Positions 1 to 12,477 of a stretch of 64,000 nucleotides of DNA are shown here, piece by piece; the stretch's first letter is position 1, and each line of letters opens with the position of its first letter. Source of the DNA: Halictus rubicundus (taxonomy: Eukaryota > Arthropoda > Insecta > Hymenoptera > Halictidae); the NCBI RefSeq assembly GCF_050948215.1, contig NC_135149.1:8909001-8973000 (forward strand). The letters run 5' to 3'. The notes below the pieces were generated by a model. The model did not search any database, was not told where the DNA came from, and worked only from the letters and a program-made list of their open reading frames with translations. Both the position numbers and the translations under genes were made by a program.

Positions 1-2225
1 CAGAGGTATCACGTCTTCTTAGAAGTTAAATGATTGTACGAATTGGTTTATATTCCAATATTTTGGAGTATATTCGTCGATAATAATTATTGAATAAATT
101 TATTTTACTATTACCAGTACACATGTTTAGCGCGCACGTTCACTGACACGCGTCTCTGTGTATGGCATCGATAAAAGGGGAATCCTGGAACATGTATTTT
201 CGGTTCTAGATGCCTGCAGGCGATTGCTTCGCCAGTCATTTACGTATTTAACCTGCCGATGACTTGTTAACCGCTGACATAGCAACCGCAAAAATTATAT
301 CGAATCAAAAAAATTATTTAATGATAAGAAAACCGACGCGTCAAAATTTATGATAATTGTTTTTCTAATTCTCTGGCTTTTACTCTTTCGATGAAAGCAA
401 TTTATTTGATCAAACAAAAATTGATTATGTAATATTAACGATAAGCTAAGATTTATGGTAATCACTACCCTCTCAATCAAATTAGGTACAGATAATTAAT
501 CAGTGTAGAGATTAATTTTTAAGACAGCGCAAGTAACTGATAAGGTAATTGTCGTATTAATCGGGAAAGAAGAGCTAATTCGTTATTCAATACCGTCGTT
601 CAGTAACTTCTTATTTTATTTTTAGTCACCTTTTATCAATAATCATTCTGTTTTTAAACTGCACTTTCTGTACGTTGATTGTGACTTAATTTATATTATG
701 CCAAGCTAAATTAATTTATATTACTTTGGGAGTGTTTAGAATTGAATAATTGAATAATTGAATAAAGTTTAAACTACATTGTCTTTGGGAGGGTTTAGAA
801 TTGAATAATTCAATCTTTTTTTATTTACGTCTTTGTAAGTGCTTAGAATTTAATAATTGAATCATTTGACTTGCATTAAGTCTTCGTAGGTGTTTAGAAT
901 TGAACCATCAAACTTTTTGTGTTGTGTTAAATCTTGGTGGGTGTTTAGAATAAAATTATTGACTTTCTCGTCTTCTATTACGTCGTTCGAAGTGTTTAGA
1001 ATTAAAAGTTACTTGGTTAACACACTAAGATCCAGCGTAGCCTCGGTGAAATCGATGTGCCATTGGAGCAATGACACATCGACCACGTTGCAACTATTTC
1101 CGTCAAATGGTCTGCAATTTATCGAGTAATTTGAACAATCTCTGAGGGAAACCTTGGCTAAAAGACCCTCTACCAAAGTGATTTAATCGTCAACAGTTTA
1201 GCTTGCAATCGCGATCTTGCGAATCTCTCGTAATTAATCGTAAAGACTAATTTATAGTGTTACCTGCACAAACTAAGAATTTCGGAACAAACAATTCCAG
1301 TAAATACGAACTGATATTAACAATTATATGGGATCACTTAGTGAACGTAAGGTGAAGTTTCATTTAATGAGAAAACAAGAATAATTGTAAAACTAGTAAT
1401 AACCATGACATATAACCAGATTGGAGAGTTAGGTAAAATTCATTTATTAAGTAAAGCACGAGGCTAAGTACTACGCTAAATACAAGGTCTCCTGATACAT
1501 ATGTACGAATTTATAACAAAATTCTACAACATTTTGATTTTATTTTAATTTTATCAATTTGATTTATTTATTTTAATTTTATCAATTTGATTTATTTATT
1601 TTAATTTTATTTAATTTGATTTTTAATTTTAATTAGAATATCTTTTACACTCAGAGCGATCTCTTTCCGTATATTTTGACCTATATCATTTATCTACTGT
1701 TATTTTCATAATAACAGTACAGCTTATTTTCCTAACAGCAAAGTATCATAAATGAACTCCAACCCTTTCAGGCATAATACATATCGATGAGCAAGATGAG
1801 CACATCTCTAAAAGTATTTTCAAGAAAATTTCTGCAATGATTTACTGACTAGGAAATACTAAATGAGTGGTTTTCAATGAGAATTATGAAAAAGATTAAG
1901 CTGATAATAAATGGACAAGTACAATCATGTAATAGTCTGTCACAGCATGCTCAAAATATTCATACTGCGACGACAATACTCGCAAAGAATGTTTAAAAGA
2001 GAATGGAAATTACTTCCACCGGCTTTTACCATAAATCATGATCATCTTAAGCAAATATACCAATGAATTCGATTAATCACACATCTTAATTATTTATGTA
2101 CACAATTGTACTGTACAAGGTTGCTTATTATCGATAGAATTTTATTATTCACGAATATAATTATGAAAAAACTTGAACCAAATAATTTATGAACGCTTTT
2201 CTTGATACTCACACTTTTAGGACAA
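1..2225. other. AT-rich intergenic sequence
   Basis: I see no gene here. Short open frames on both strands lack splice signals, signal peptides or recognisable motifs. The stretch contains a degenerate minisatellite (726-1008) and an AT-rich 32-bp direct repeat around 1541-1640. Confidence 0.6.
726..1008. repeat. Degenerate minisatellite, about 50-60 bp period
   Basis: Six copies of a unit built around GTGTTTAGAATTGAATAATT recur near 728, 788, 835, 885, 938 and 988. The copies have drifted in sequence and spacing, which suggests an old tandem repeat with no recent homogenisation. Confidence 0.7.
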
Positions 2226-2429
2226 GGTAAGGGACCCAATTACTGTGCCTACACTAATTATACTTATATCTGACGGATAATGAATATTAAAAATGAGATA
2301 TATAACTAATAGTAACTGATTTTAATGAAAAAATTTAGTATCTCTTTTTTAATATTCATTCTGCTTTAAAAATACCTACAATTAATATAGACACAGTAAT
2401 TGGCATCCCACAGTAATTGGGCCCCTTAG
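2226..2429. mobile_element. Small MITE with AATTACTGTG terminal inverted repeats
   Basis: The left end (TAAGGGACCCAATTACTGTG) is matched by the reverse complement of the right end (TAAGGGGCCCAATTACTGTG). The interior is AT-rich and non-coding. It is about 200 bp long and belongs to the same terminal-repeat family as the larger element at 13701-14556. No transposase is present, so it is non-autonomous. Confidence 0.75.
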
Positions 2430-3137
2430 ATAAATCTACAATAGTACAATGCTCAAAATGAATCATACATCATAATCATTTACGTACACAGTCGCTTTCT
2501 ATCGACAGCATTTCATTATTCACGAATATAATGATGAAAAGGCATGAATAAATTTAACCCGAAAAATTTGTGAAAGCTTTCCACGGTGCTCATATTTTTA
2601 GGACAACTATCACAGAGATCTACAACAGCGCAACGTTCAAAATTAATTAGCATTCCTCTTTAGGTGAAATTTGCTGATCCGAAAGACTGATTAGACCCGT
2701 AATGGATCGCTAATAAATATTGCAGATGAACAAACCATTTTTAGATTATCCATGTTACGTCGCCGTTCTCACAAGACCCATAATCGTAGGCCCGTTAATA
2801 GATCCCTCGCATTCTACAATTAATATTGGCGATTACGACGAAAACGTTCACGGTGAAACACAAAAGGCTACGACGTCTTTCGGTCGACTGAGGACGCGTA
2901 CTTTTCCACTTGTCCCGGACACACACACGTGGTTTCTATTATTCAGGAAGAGTACAGTACGGCCAGTGCTCACTGTGTTAGGGACGAAATAAAGGAGCTA
3001 ATGAAATTTTACAATCAATTGCGATTGAACGACAGATTTAAGTACGCCTTGTTTGAAACGCTGTGATTTTCCAATCGATACTGCTCAAACCTGTATAAAC
3101 ATTTCTTCCCGCTTGACCGTAACAAGATTTTTGTTTA
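2430..3137. other. Intergenic, no feature seen
   Basis: AT-rich sequence between two MITEs. One 90-codon frame (2720-2992) has no domain, signal peptide or splice context and is probably chance. Confidence 0.5.
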
Positions 3138-3358
3138 TACAGTGTTTACTCGATATATGTCCCAAACATCTAGCCGATAAAAGTCCCAGAACTATCCCCA
3201 CTGCCGCGGGGTATATCCCGTGAGGGGCCATGAACCGAGACCTCTAGAGCTCCGCTGTCCTTTTCTCCGTTAGCCGTGGATCAAAGAATAGTATCTCTTG
3301 GCCGATATATGTCGCAGGCTAGACCCGTGTTTTGGACAAAAAACGAGTAAACGCTGTA
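3138..3358. mobile_element. MITE family A, copy 1
   Basis: The terminal inverted repeats read ACAGTGTTTACTCGATATAT at the left and, at the right, the complement of a similar sequence ending near 3358. The interior contains a GC-rich palindromic core (CCGCGGGGTATATCCCGTGA) shared with copies at 5046-5163 and 63379-63592. Non-coding and non-autonomous. Confidence 0.75.
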
Positions 3359-3862
3359 CTAGTGGACTGCCGATTTGATGCATTTATGACAAATACGAGA
3401 AGGCAGAAGAAGAAAGACAGAAGAATTGTTAAAAATGTAATGAAAAATAATTCATTCATATTTTAAATTCTACATTTATAAGATGGAGATAAAATTTTGT
3501 AAACATGTAAATACCCTACCTTAAGAATGATAAATTGATTAAAAACAGAAAATAGATGAAAGTGACAATTTTTTCTTATGAATATTGTAAAAACAATTCT
3601 GTTCGTGCAATGTTCATGTATTCAAAGCTTTCATGAAAAATATAAACGTAATTTTTTACCACTCCATGATGCCCTACATTTGTCTTCGAAATGCCGATCG
3701 AATGACAAATTTCGGTGTCCTACAAGCTGAGATCAGCAGTCTCGTTGCACCTAAGAAATTGCAACAGCACTCAGTATTTCGAAGTCATTTCTCCATCGTG
3801 TTCAATACAGTGTCGAACTGCACAGTGCTGGTACAGTGAACGATACAGCGTTGTTCGAGAAA

Positions 3863-5441
3863 ATGGAGAAAAAGTTGATAATCGTGTCGCTGGTGACATT
3901 CGCCATCTCATCTTCCCTCGCAAGTGGTAAAATAATATCTGTCGTATCTCTCGGCTGTTCTTCAATCTAATTTGAGTTCGATATTCATTAATTTTAGAAA
4001 GAAGTTTGAATAGACCAGACCTGAATTGCAGCGGCCGCGTTCATAAGAACGTAACAATGACTGCCTATTTTCCTGATTTTAGCAGTGACGACGAGTTCGA
4101 TCACGTGGATGTTAACATGAAGAAATTGAGAACTCTGCAGGTTCGTCAAAAAGTTTACGTTGGTGCAGTTGTTAAGGGTGCATGCGAACCAGCTTGATAG
4201 AATTGAGTGAATTCAACATTTTTTTTTTAATAAAAATATTTCTGTTCTCACATTTTTTTATTGATCTAAAATTATAAAACTTACTTATGCAAACCAACAA
4301 GGCTTTTCTGGACAGTGATGTACAACTGTACGTTTTATAACTTTGGAGCAATAAAAAAATATGGAAATAGAGTTAAGATGTTGCTTATTGATTTTTACAG
4401 TATATTTATACACGGAAAAAAAAATGTTAAATTCACTCAATTTTATTAGGTTTCCAGCATTGCGCACACCCCTAAACGACGAGTACTACTTTTGGAGCAG
4501 TAGTACTTAGGGTAGTTGTTTCGGAACGAACTATGTTTAATAAACGATCAATTTGGCCACTTTAAGTATGCAAATGGTGTAACGTGAATATTACATGCGT
4601 GAATTATAGGATTTTCTTGACGGCCGCGCTGAGTTTGTCACCGCTTCTATGGATTTAGAGTCAGGCATACCGTATGGGACAAAAGTATGCATACCTGAGC
4701 TAAACGCAAAATTTGATCGCCAAATTCCCCTTCAGGTATTATTATTAATATTCGAGAAATGCTTGTTTTCCATGAGGCAGTCATTTATGGAGCCAATCCT
4801 AAAATATTGAAATACACCCAATTTTTTTTACATGATTTAAAAATTTTTTAAAATCAATATTTTGAACACTAAATTTCCCAGTCTCAAGAAATTGTCAATG
4901 TTCAAACAGTGATAATTTCGTTAAAACAAGTAGTACAATTACATCCTCCTACTTTTACTAACCATCATTTATTGTTCCCTAAGACGATTTCGCACGACGC
5001 GACAGTTGGAACACTGAAGACATGTTTTCTCTCAAAAATGCTATATACAGTGAATTCTCTACATATGTCGCCGAGGCATGGCTGATAAACGTCGCGGAAT
5101 TATTCCTACTACCGCGGGGTATACCCCGTGAGGGGCCAAGAAACGAAGAGAGAATTCATTGTAATTATACAGTTTTGTGAGGAGTATATCCACCGTGTGA
5201 AAAAAAGAATTGGGCGTATATCTTTTGTTACTGAACGGTACCTTTTCTCCATAGATTTCCGTATTTTGATTATTTTCTAATAATTAATTTTATTAATTTT
5301 GACCACTAGGCCAGAGATAGAACTCACTACAGCGACGGTAAAGCAAAATCACCGGACTTTTCGCATATAGACATTTGTGTAAGAACTGAAGAGGACACTT
5401 ACGACAATTCTGTGAACGGTGTCGTGACACTTTACGTATGA
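3863..5441 (+). CDS. Secreted double-psi beta-barrel (RlpA/expansin-like) protein, 4 exons, 154 aa
   Basis: Four exons join in phase: 3863-3926 (phase 1 out), 3998-4140, 4610-4735 and 5310-5441, with GT-AG introns. The start gives a classical signal peptide (MEKKLIIVSLVTFAISSSLA). The mature part has the features of a compact RlpA-like/expansin-like double-psi barrel: CSGRVHKNVTMTAYFPDF near residue 33, the YGTKVCIPELNAKF stretch near 98, and HIDICVRTEEDTYDNSVNG near 134, whose HxD resembles the conserved Asp region of the fold. Cysteines at the first, second and third blocks could form disulfides. Such folds act on or bind glycans or peptidoglycan in bacteria, plants and fungi; a role here in wall binding or as a venom or haemolymph factor is inference. 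The gene is convergent with a PGRP gene. Intron 3 (4736-5309) carries a MITE. Confidence 0.8.
5046..5163. mobile_element. MITE family A, copy 2, inside intron 3 of the barrel gene
   Basis: Terminal inverted repeats ACAGTGAATTCTCTACATAT at left and the complement of AGAGAATTCATTGTA at right. It shares the core CCGCGGGGTATACCCCGTGA with the copies at 3138-3358 and 63379-63592. This is the shortest of the three, about 118 bp. Confidence 0.8.
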
Positions 5442-5504
5442 GTATATGTACATAAAAAGAAACGAAAAATAATAATGTACAATGTTACGATAGAAAAAGA
5501 TGCA

Positions 5505-5541
5505 TTTATTTGCGAATGTTCGGTACAGAGTATGAAATAAA
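5505..5541. terminator. Overlapping poly(A) signals of two convergent genes
   Basis: An AATAAA on - (5505-5510) lies about 63 nt past the PGRP stop. An AATAAA on + (5536-5541) lies about 95 nt past the barrel-protein stop. If both are used, the two transcripts overlap at their 3' ends. The hexamers are seen; their use is inferred. Confidence 0.45.
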
Positions 5542-5572
5542 GAATATGATAATACATGACAAAGATGCGTTT

Positions 5573-8450
5573 TCACACGTTCGCTGACCAATTCGGCCAA
5601 GTTTGGATCAAATCGTACAGTTTGTTTCCTGGACAAGTTGTACTCGCAGTTTGCCGATGACCCAGCAATGTGTAATTCTCTTGGATTTTTCCGATAGACA
5701 CTCCGTACGCTATTAATTTCTTAGTTGCGTTAATCGCTGCTGCGTGTGGCTCGTGATCTGCAACAATTTTTAGAAAAATGGCGATCCTGTAACCGCGTTA
5801 ACACTTTACGCAACTACTTCGAACTTCTGCCTAAAAGTTTAGAGACATCATCTCTGTGTGTGCTACTATTGTTTAAAACAGAAAAAGGGATTTTCAAAAA
5901 CCTAAGAGCTGAATATTTTGTATCGTTTGTTGAATCTACAATTTACGTACACATTAAAGAGTTTGATCGTTATGCGAAAATTAAGTTTTTCTTGCACTTT
6001 GTCTATCATTGACAAAAATTGGCCAATCGCTTTGCTTCAAGTTTAAATGGACTATGTTAATAATGCTAATACGTAACTTACTTAATGCTTACGTAACCCG
6101 TAAGCGAACAAATAAGTATATGTATATACATACATACATAAAATTAACATGTGCTAGACCTTACCGACAAAATTACCAATTATACAGATTCCAATACTCT
6201 TTGAGTTGTAAGGTGTCGTATGGGCGCCATGTTTGCTCCATCCTCTTCCCTCGTACACGTTACCATCTTCTCCAACAACGAAATTATAGCCTATGTCGGC
6301 CCAGCCTTTCTCGTTCATGTGATAATTCTGAAATGATGCACAACAAGCCACAAAACAACATAAAAATGGCATTCTCGTCATTGTGAGTGCCATTTATTTT
6401 ATGCACGTAAAAACAGAGTCTTTTACTAAAGAAAACAGAAGCCTATCAATTGTTTAAAATCATATCGGGATCCATGCAATAATATAAAAATAATTTTGAA
6501 TTCAAAATTTTATACGAATACATTAAAAACTATTCAAGGATGCTGCTGTTTCTAGTAAAAATGGCTAATCGACGTCCAAAACATTACTTTCTACTTAGTT
6601 ACTATAATCATAATTTTTAAGTTTTTCTAAGGTGATTACCTGAAAGCTTCGTGTTCTGGCTTGACAAATCGCTTGGGTCGTACAGGAATCGGTCGCAGAA
6701 TGATGGATTATTACATAAGGTGGTGGATCTACTCTTAGATTTTTTATTGCTATTTTAGATGCTTTGGCTCCCCATTGTGACCTCGCGATTATGTTTGGAC
6801 GATCTACGCACAATGTAATTCTGAATTAGCAAATGAAATATATCAGAAGTTCAACTCTTACCTTAAAAGTTTATTAGAGAAGAGGAACGAGCTGTTTCAA
6901 TTTGTGTTTTAGAAATAATTTTTCCAATAAATTTTACTGCTTATATCGCTTTTTATATATCACTTCAAATCTATTTGCCGATCTAATTTGCATTTTAAAG
7001 TTGCCGATCAAAATTGTCCACAACGTTGGCACTAAATTAATTTGTTGTCGCTTTCTTACCGCAAGCAACCGAAAAACCTAATCGAAGTTTGCTTTCAACA
7101 ATTTATTATGGCAACAAGTGAACTTGTTCCGTTCCAGAAAGTATTTCTCTATCGTTACATGTGCTCGGTTTATTTACAATTAACGATATATGACAGACGT
7201 TCCGCCATAACATTTCCACACGTCAATTAAAATAATGATTTCCGTGGAGTCGTAGAGAGATTGAATCTTGTAGATAATTCATGGCAGACACAAATTATTT
7301 TCTTGAATGTTAACGATGTCATCGCACTGGCGTAACCAGTAATTATCAAGTTTTCGCAATGTGCTAGTACTTTGCCGATTCGGACGCCGAGCCACCTCCA
7401 ATAACAAATTCGCGACATCGCAAATAAAACGGTGTTAAAACTATCAACGTTAAAACTACCACAAGAGTCAGAATAACTTATTATAACTTTTTCATTTCAC
7501 ATTTATTGAAATCATAAGAATACTTTTGTGAAAAAATGTTAAATTTGATCTAATCATTTATTATAATTAAAATTACAAAAAATTTCAATAAATGCTTTCC
7601 TGTGATTTTTGTAAGACACTGCAAATCAGTTATTGTTAGTGTTCGGTATCTTCAGTGTTAAATGTCAACAAAGAAGATATTACAATTATTTTGAATATAA
7701 ACATGAGCGAGACAATGTGCCAATTTTAATTACAAATGTACAGAAAGATCTCCAATTTTATCTATAAACGTGTAGAATATGGAATAGAATGCTTAATTGG
7801 TGGAGGCAGAAGGTCGTCTCAATAATTACGTGCTTGTATATGTTTGAGTGACCTTGACGCCTCCATTCAATGAAATTTCAACCACGTTTCAAATCCGAAA
7901 TGAGAATACAACGCTTTACGTAAACAAAAACATTTGTAAAGATACTGCGCACATGTATGCATTTATAGTTTAGGAAAATATTCAAAGAAGAATAAGACAT
8001 AAATTCGAATTTTCAACAAATCTTATATTAGCTTCAATCTATTATAACATATTCAAAGAACAGTAAACTATAAATGACTGTACATTTTCAACTATATCAA
8101 CTACAATCTATCATAAAACATCCAAGCAACAAAAAATGTAAATTTTAGTACACTGTCAACAAGTTTTATGTTAGCTTCAATTTATTGTAGTTACTAATGC
8201 AAGTAAAAAAATTTTAAAACAACGTCAACTGGCATACATATTTTTAGGCTGTTTATTAATGAAGAACATCATAAAATGTTATATTAACAATTAAAATACA
8301 AGATCACATTAGCAACTTCAAGTATAATGTTGTATTAACAATTGAAATTAGAAGTATAAACAAATTCTTACCAGGAGTTTCGTGTATTACGGCTCCAAAA
8401 GTTACTTCTAAAGCTGCCAACGTGAAAAGCACAACAATTGAACCGTTCAT
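5573..8450 (-). CDS. Short secreted peptidoglycan recognition protein, amidase type, 4 exons, 196 aa
   Basis: Reading the minus strand, exons 8450-8372, 6803-6640, 6327-6165 and 5757-5573 join in phase (1, 0, 1) with GT-AG introns; the first intron is 1.57 kb. The product starts with a signal peptide (MNGSIVVLFTLAALEVTFGA), followed by one PGRP/amidase_2 domain. The zinc-ligand set of catalytic PGRPs is complete: His in YVIIHHSA, Tyr in DIGYNF, His in LLGHRQ and Cys in TTCPG, with the Thr two residues before the Cys. It should therefore be an N-acetylmuramoyl-L-alanine amidase of the secreted short (PGRP-S/SC-like) class that cleaves peptidoglycan in haemolymph or gut, rather than a pure sensor. 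The extra CTTQAIC cysteine pair is usual for the family. A kB/GATA/TATA promoter precedes it. Confidence 0.93.
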
Positions 8451-8464
8451 TTTCACCGATTATA

Positions 8465-8614
8465 GAAGACTGCCATTGAAACAGTTTAGTCGTAGATATT
8501 TATAAGTGGTTGCTTTGACACTGTGACCTTTTATAATAAGAGCAATCAAATGTATTCAAGATGTGTTACTATTGGTATCATGAGGTTTTCCCCGGACAAA
8601 AGGACATGATAAGA
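8465..8614 (-). promoter_or_regulatory. PGRP promoter with kB-like, GATA and TATA elements
   Basis: On the minus strand, upstream of the ATG at 8450, there is TATAAATA (8497-8504), about 30 nt ahead of a CAGTC initiator-like sequence near 8470. Further up lies a kB-like site GGGGAAAACC (8584-8593) and, 15 bp beyond, a GATA site (TGATAAG as written on +, 8608-8614). kB sites next to GATA sites are the known arrangement in insect immune-gene enhancers controlled by Relish/Dif. Binding is inferred. Confidence 0.55.
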
Positions 8615-10754
8615 ACTATCAGCAAGGCAGACTTTATTAAATAAAGACAATATTTGAGCTGCTTACTTTCAAAGTGACCTAAGTCCAGTTAAATTGAGAT
8701 ATTGAAGAGTTTGCATTTCAATAAAACTAAAAATATACATATAGGATACCAATGTGTTATACTGCTTAAGTGTATCTAAGAGAGTTAAATTAATAATTCC
8801 TATTAAAATAATAGCAATTATTAAGTGAATAATATGTCTTTTCTTACCACAAATGGAGTTAAGCCACTTTCAAAATTAACTTTTGCCACACTTTAGCCAC
8901 TTTTTAAAGTAGAATTGTTATAAAATTTGAAAGAGCTGTCCATTCGACAAAATTTAAAATGCTTCAAATTGAAAAACAATACTCAATTTATTTTATATTT
9001 CTTCACAACACTTCAAAAACACAATTTATGCAATTCAGGAAATTTTCTAGCTATATAAATTACATAACAATTTACTGCTCATCTACATTTTGTGTATGCG
9101 GAAGGGATTTGAAGAAGTCGTAGTAATTTTTTATGTATTATTATTATTCGTAACTTTTTATGCAAGCTTTTCGACAAAGGCAATCTTTATTTTAAAAAAC
9201 TTTTGCAGGTATAACGTTTCCAGTTTGAGTATATCGTTTCCCAGTATTCCGTTTAATTGTTCGCACTTTTTGGATGTACATATGTGTCACCATTCTTTTC
9301 TCTGTTGTCATCTGTATCTTCAACCTCTGATGACGAATGTTATTCTACAATTCTCTGTATTAAACGGTATGGTCGTTTTATTCTTTCCCATGGGTGTAAT
9401 AATTTCTACAATTTAATATTTTAAATTTAAATTCAATTGTAAATGTGTATTGCGTGAATTTTTTCACTGCATTAATTAAACGTACTGATTATTCAACTAC
9501 ATAAAGCAACTGTCCAAAAAGTGAGGTTAACTTTTTAAATATTAATTAATACTAATTAATGAAAGTTACCTTCATCACTGCCTTCAGACATTTGAAAACC
9601 CGCACTTTCGGATATTATCAATAATGTATTGGACTTGAAATAACTGCGAAAATTGATGTGTCAAAAATTATAGTATCTCTGAATACACTTAACCGTCAAA
9701 TGTTATTTATGACAGCTAACTTCAAGTTTTGCACGTTACTTCAGTCAACAAAAAAAAATTAACAAATGGACTTAGGCCACTTTCAAAATAAATGGCTCAT
9801 TTATAGTAGGCAAATAATCCTTTTATATTTGAAAAATGCAGCTTTGAATATTTCCGTGATTCTCCGTGTCAGTCTGATTACGCGCACCAATCGCACGCGT
9901 GTCGATTTTTTTAATCACTTTCATTGATTAACTATTATGTAACACTTCTATCCGCGTAAAGTGTATTTACTGAAAATTATTTCAATTTATCTGGCACACG
10001 ATACAATTTTGGACATTTATATTTTATATTTGTTTTTAAATACCTCTGACTATAATGTGGACCAATTCTTTTTTTAAATTGTTAAATTAACATTGACCAA
10101 ATCTGTACTAAAAATCACTTTTTGGGAAAAAATTAAAGCAATATTACAATAAATTCGTAAAATTTCGTGTTCACTGGTTTATTGTACGTACATATTAATT
10201 ATAAAGTTGATAATACGATTATTGTCGTCTTACATACTCGTGTATAACTATTTGTATTTTACACACTATAAAAAGAAACAAGTTTCTCAGGAACATCAGT
10301 TACTATTAATAATTACAACCTAGTTTTAGCACAATTGTTGAACCATATTAACAAACATATACGATTATCGAGTGCGCAAAAGTCGCGTCAGCGAAGTCGC
10401 GAAAAACATTCATTCGACAATAAAAATACTGTAAAGGGCGTTTCAGCCACGGAAGTCTTTGTCATTTTTTACGCTCCTATGATAAGGAAAAGTATACATC
10501 AAAAATATGTTATATATGGATAGAAAATAAATAGCCGTTTAAAATAATACTGTCTCGTTGCTGTGTTTCAAATTATTATGCAATAAAAAGAGAACACTGC
10601 GAAAACGAAACGGACGCCATCTTGTAAAACGCATAAAACTGTAACGTTCCAAGGATGTAAATGCAAGGATGTTCATTTATACTAGGAATAAAGCATTTAA
10701 CTAGATATTAACTAAGACTGGCTGACAATTGTCCTAAAAGTATGATCGTAGAGA
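8615..10754. other. AT-rich intergenic sequence between the two PGRP genes
   Basis: No gene recognised. The 108-codon frame at 9090-9416 is rich in Phe, Leu and Ile as AT-rich chance frames are, and has no domain. A 31-bp segment with core GCCACTTTCAAAAT occurs near 8853 and again near 9763 as a direct repeat about 910 bp apart. Confidence 0.5.
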
Positions 10755-12412
10755 TTAAGTATTTTTAATTGTGTTCAAGCTGGTTTCAGTCGTAGCAACG
10801 GCAGGTGTCGCGTTTGTTGTTGCATTTTTTGGTACAGGCGTTTTGGTCCATCGTGGATTTGTTTGAACGTACGAGTAGAATTTATGACCAGGACATAGAG
10901 TGTCTCTGGCTTGACGATGACCTATCACGTGATAATTGTCGCTGATTTTACCCAGAGATACTCCGTATTCGATGAGCCCGCTCAGAGCCTTCAGAGCTGC
11001 CTCGTTCGGGAGAAAATCTGTGCAGGAAGATAAACATTTTTAGCTAAGTTTCCAGGATAATTGAACAGTTAATTTTATTCTACATTGATTCCACACTTTT
11101 CAAAATGTATGCATAGATAATAATTTAACAATTCCTCAATTTTCAAAATATTTTTTAATTTTTATCTGAAAAATTTTCATTGAAATTTGGGAATTTTGCA
11201 TAGCTACTATTTTTGTAAAGTGTCTCAGTTTCCTTACATTCAATCAGTCCATAAATAATTTCTGTCTTCTTCTAAGCTTTACTATAATTTTATAAAGTAA
11301 CTTATAATTTATTATTTGTTTATTATATTTTTTAATGAAAGTACAATGTAGGAGACAAGGAACTAGACATTAAATCTTTTTGAATAAATCAAATCAAATT
11401 AAAATCGAATTAAGATCCATGTCTCAAATGACCGTAAATTGAAATTGTTAGTACACACCACTGAAATCACCGATTATGCATATTCCGATGCTTTGGGTGT
11501 TGTAGCCAGGTGCATGAGCGCCGACGTAATCCCATCCACGGCCCTCGTACGCGTTCCCATCCTCGCCAATAACGAAACTATAGCCGATATCGAACCATCC
11601 TCGATCATCAAGGTGAAGATCCTGATAAGATCTCACGATCGCGGAACACGTTTTTTGGCTATGACAGTATTTCGCGATTCCTCCGTGATGGATCACAACG
11701 TAAGGTACTGGTCCGTCCATTAAAACACGTTCGACAGGTGTCCTGGCTTTCCATTCTTCTCTGGTTATTATTTTAACGTGGCCTGGAGAGAATAGAATTG
11801 CAACTTTACCATATATCTCATTCCTGATACAATCAAAATTTATAAAAAATTTATATTCATAAATTTTAATAATAAAGTTTAATAATAGAAATTTCCGATA
11901 ATCAATCACGAATCCATATTTTATTAATATCCAGACTGCGTATATGCAAAATCTTTTTCAAGAAATAATAGCAACTCAGAATTTTTGTTTTTTCTTTCGT
12001 GAGAAAATTCGTCTTAGTTTAATTCACGACTAGACTTCGAATTGTATGCCCTTACGATAAAAATGAGTACATCAAAAGCATGACAGTGAACACATGTAAA
12101 GAATTTAAAAATATTGTCGTAATATTTCCAAATTAATAAAGTTATTCATAAAAAAATTCGAAGAAATTGATGTCTATGTAGTTCCTATATCTTGGAGACA
12201 ATGCCCACACAATGTTTATTTTGCGTCGAATTCCGCAGCCTATTCGACAAGATGGAACATATTACCGAAAAAGGAATTAATTTTGCAAATTACTTACCAG
12301 CGTCGTTTTTAAAACTCTCCCACTTGATCGGGAACGACAAAACAATGAAGCCGAACGACACGAGAAAGATTACTGCACAGATTGCGTATCCGAATGAAGT
12401 TGATGATCCCAT
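10755..12412 (-). CDS. Peptidoglycan recognition protein, PGRP-LB-like amidase with hydrophobic N-terminus and Thr-rich tail, 3 exons, 233 aa
   Basis: Exons on the minus strand are 12412-12298, 11782-11459 and 11017-10755, all joined through phase 1. The N-terminal 38 residues hold a hydrophobic stretch (CAVIFLVSFGFIVLSF) that could be a signal peptide or a signal anchor. One PGRP domain follows, with all catalytic zinc residues: YVVIHHGG, DIGYSF, VIGHRQ and TLCPG, with Thr two before the Cys. The segment GHRQARDTLCPG resembles PGRP-LB, which degrades peptidoglycan to damp the Imd response; the LB assignment is inference from memory of the family. After the domain comes an unusual tail of about 28 residues rich in Thr, Ala and Pro with two N-A-T sequons, suggesting glycosylation. 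The neighbouring PGRP lies downstream in the same orientation. Confidence 0.92.
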
Positions 12413-12477
12413 GATTACAAGCACCGTAGCAGCCCGTGTTAAATGTGTAACTGTACGCGAATCGTGAAACGGCGTCG

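Noticed and set aside
9090..9416. 108-codon hydrophobic frame between the PGRP genes
   Set aside because: Phe/Leu/Ile-rich as AT-rich chance frames are; no conserved motif and no promoter.
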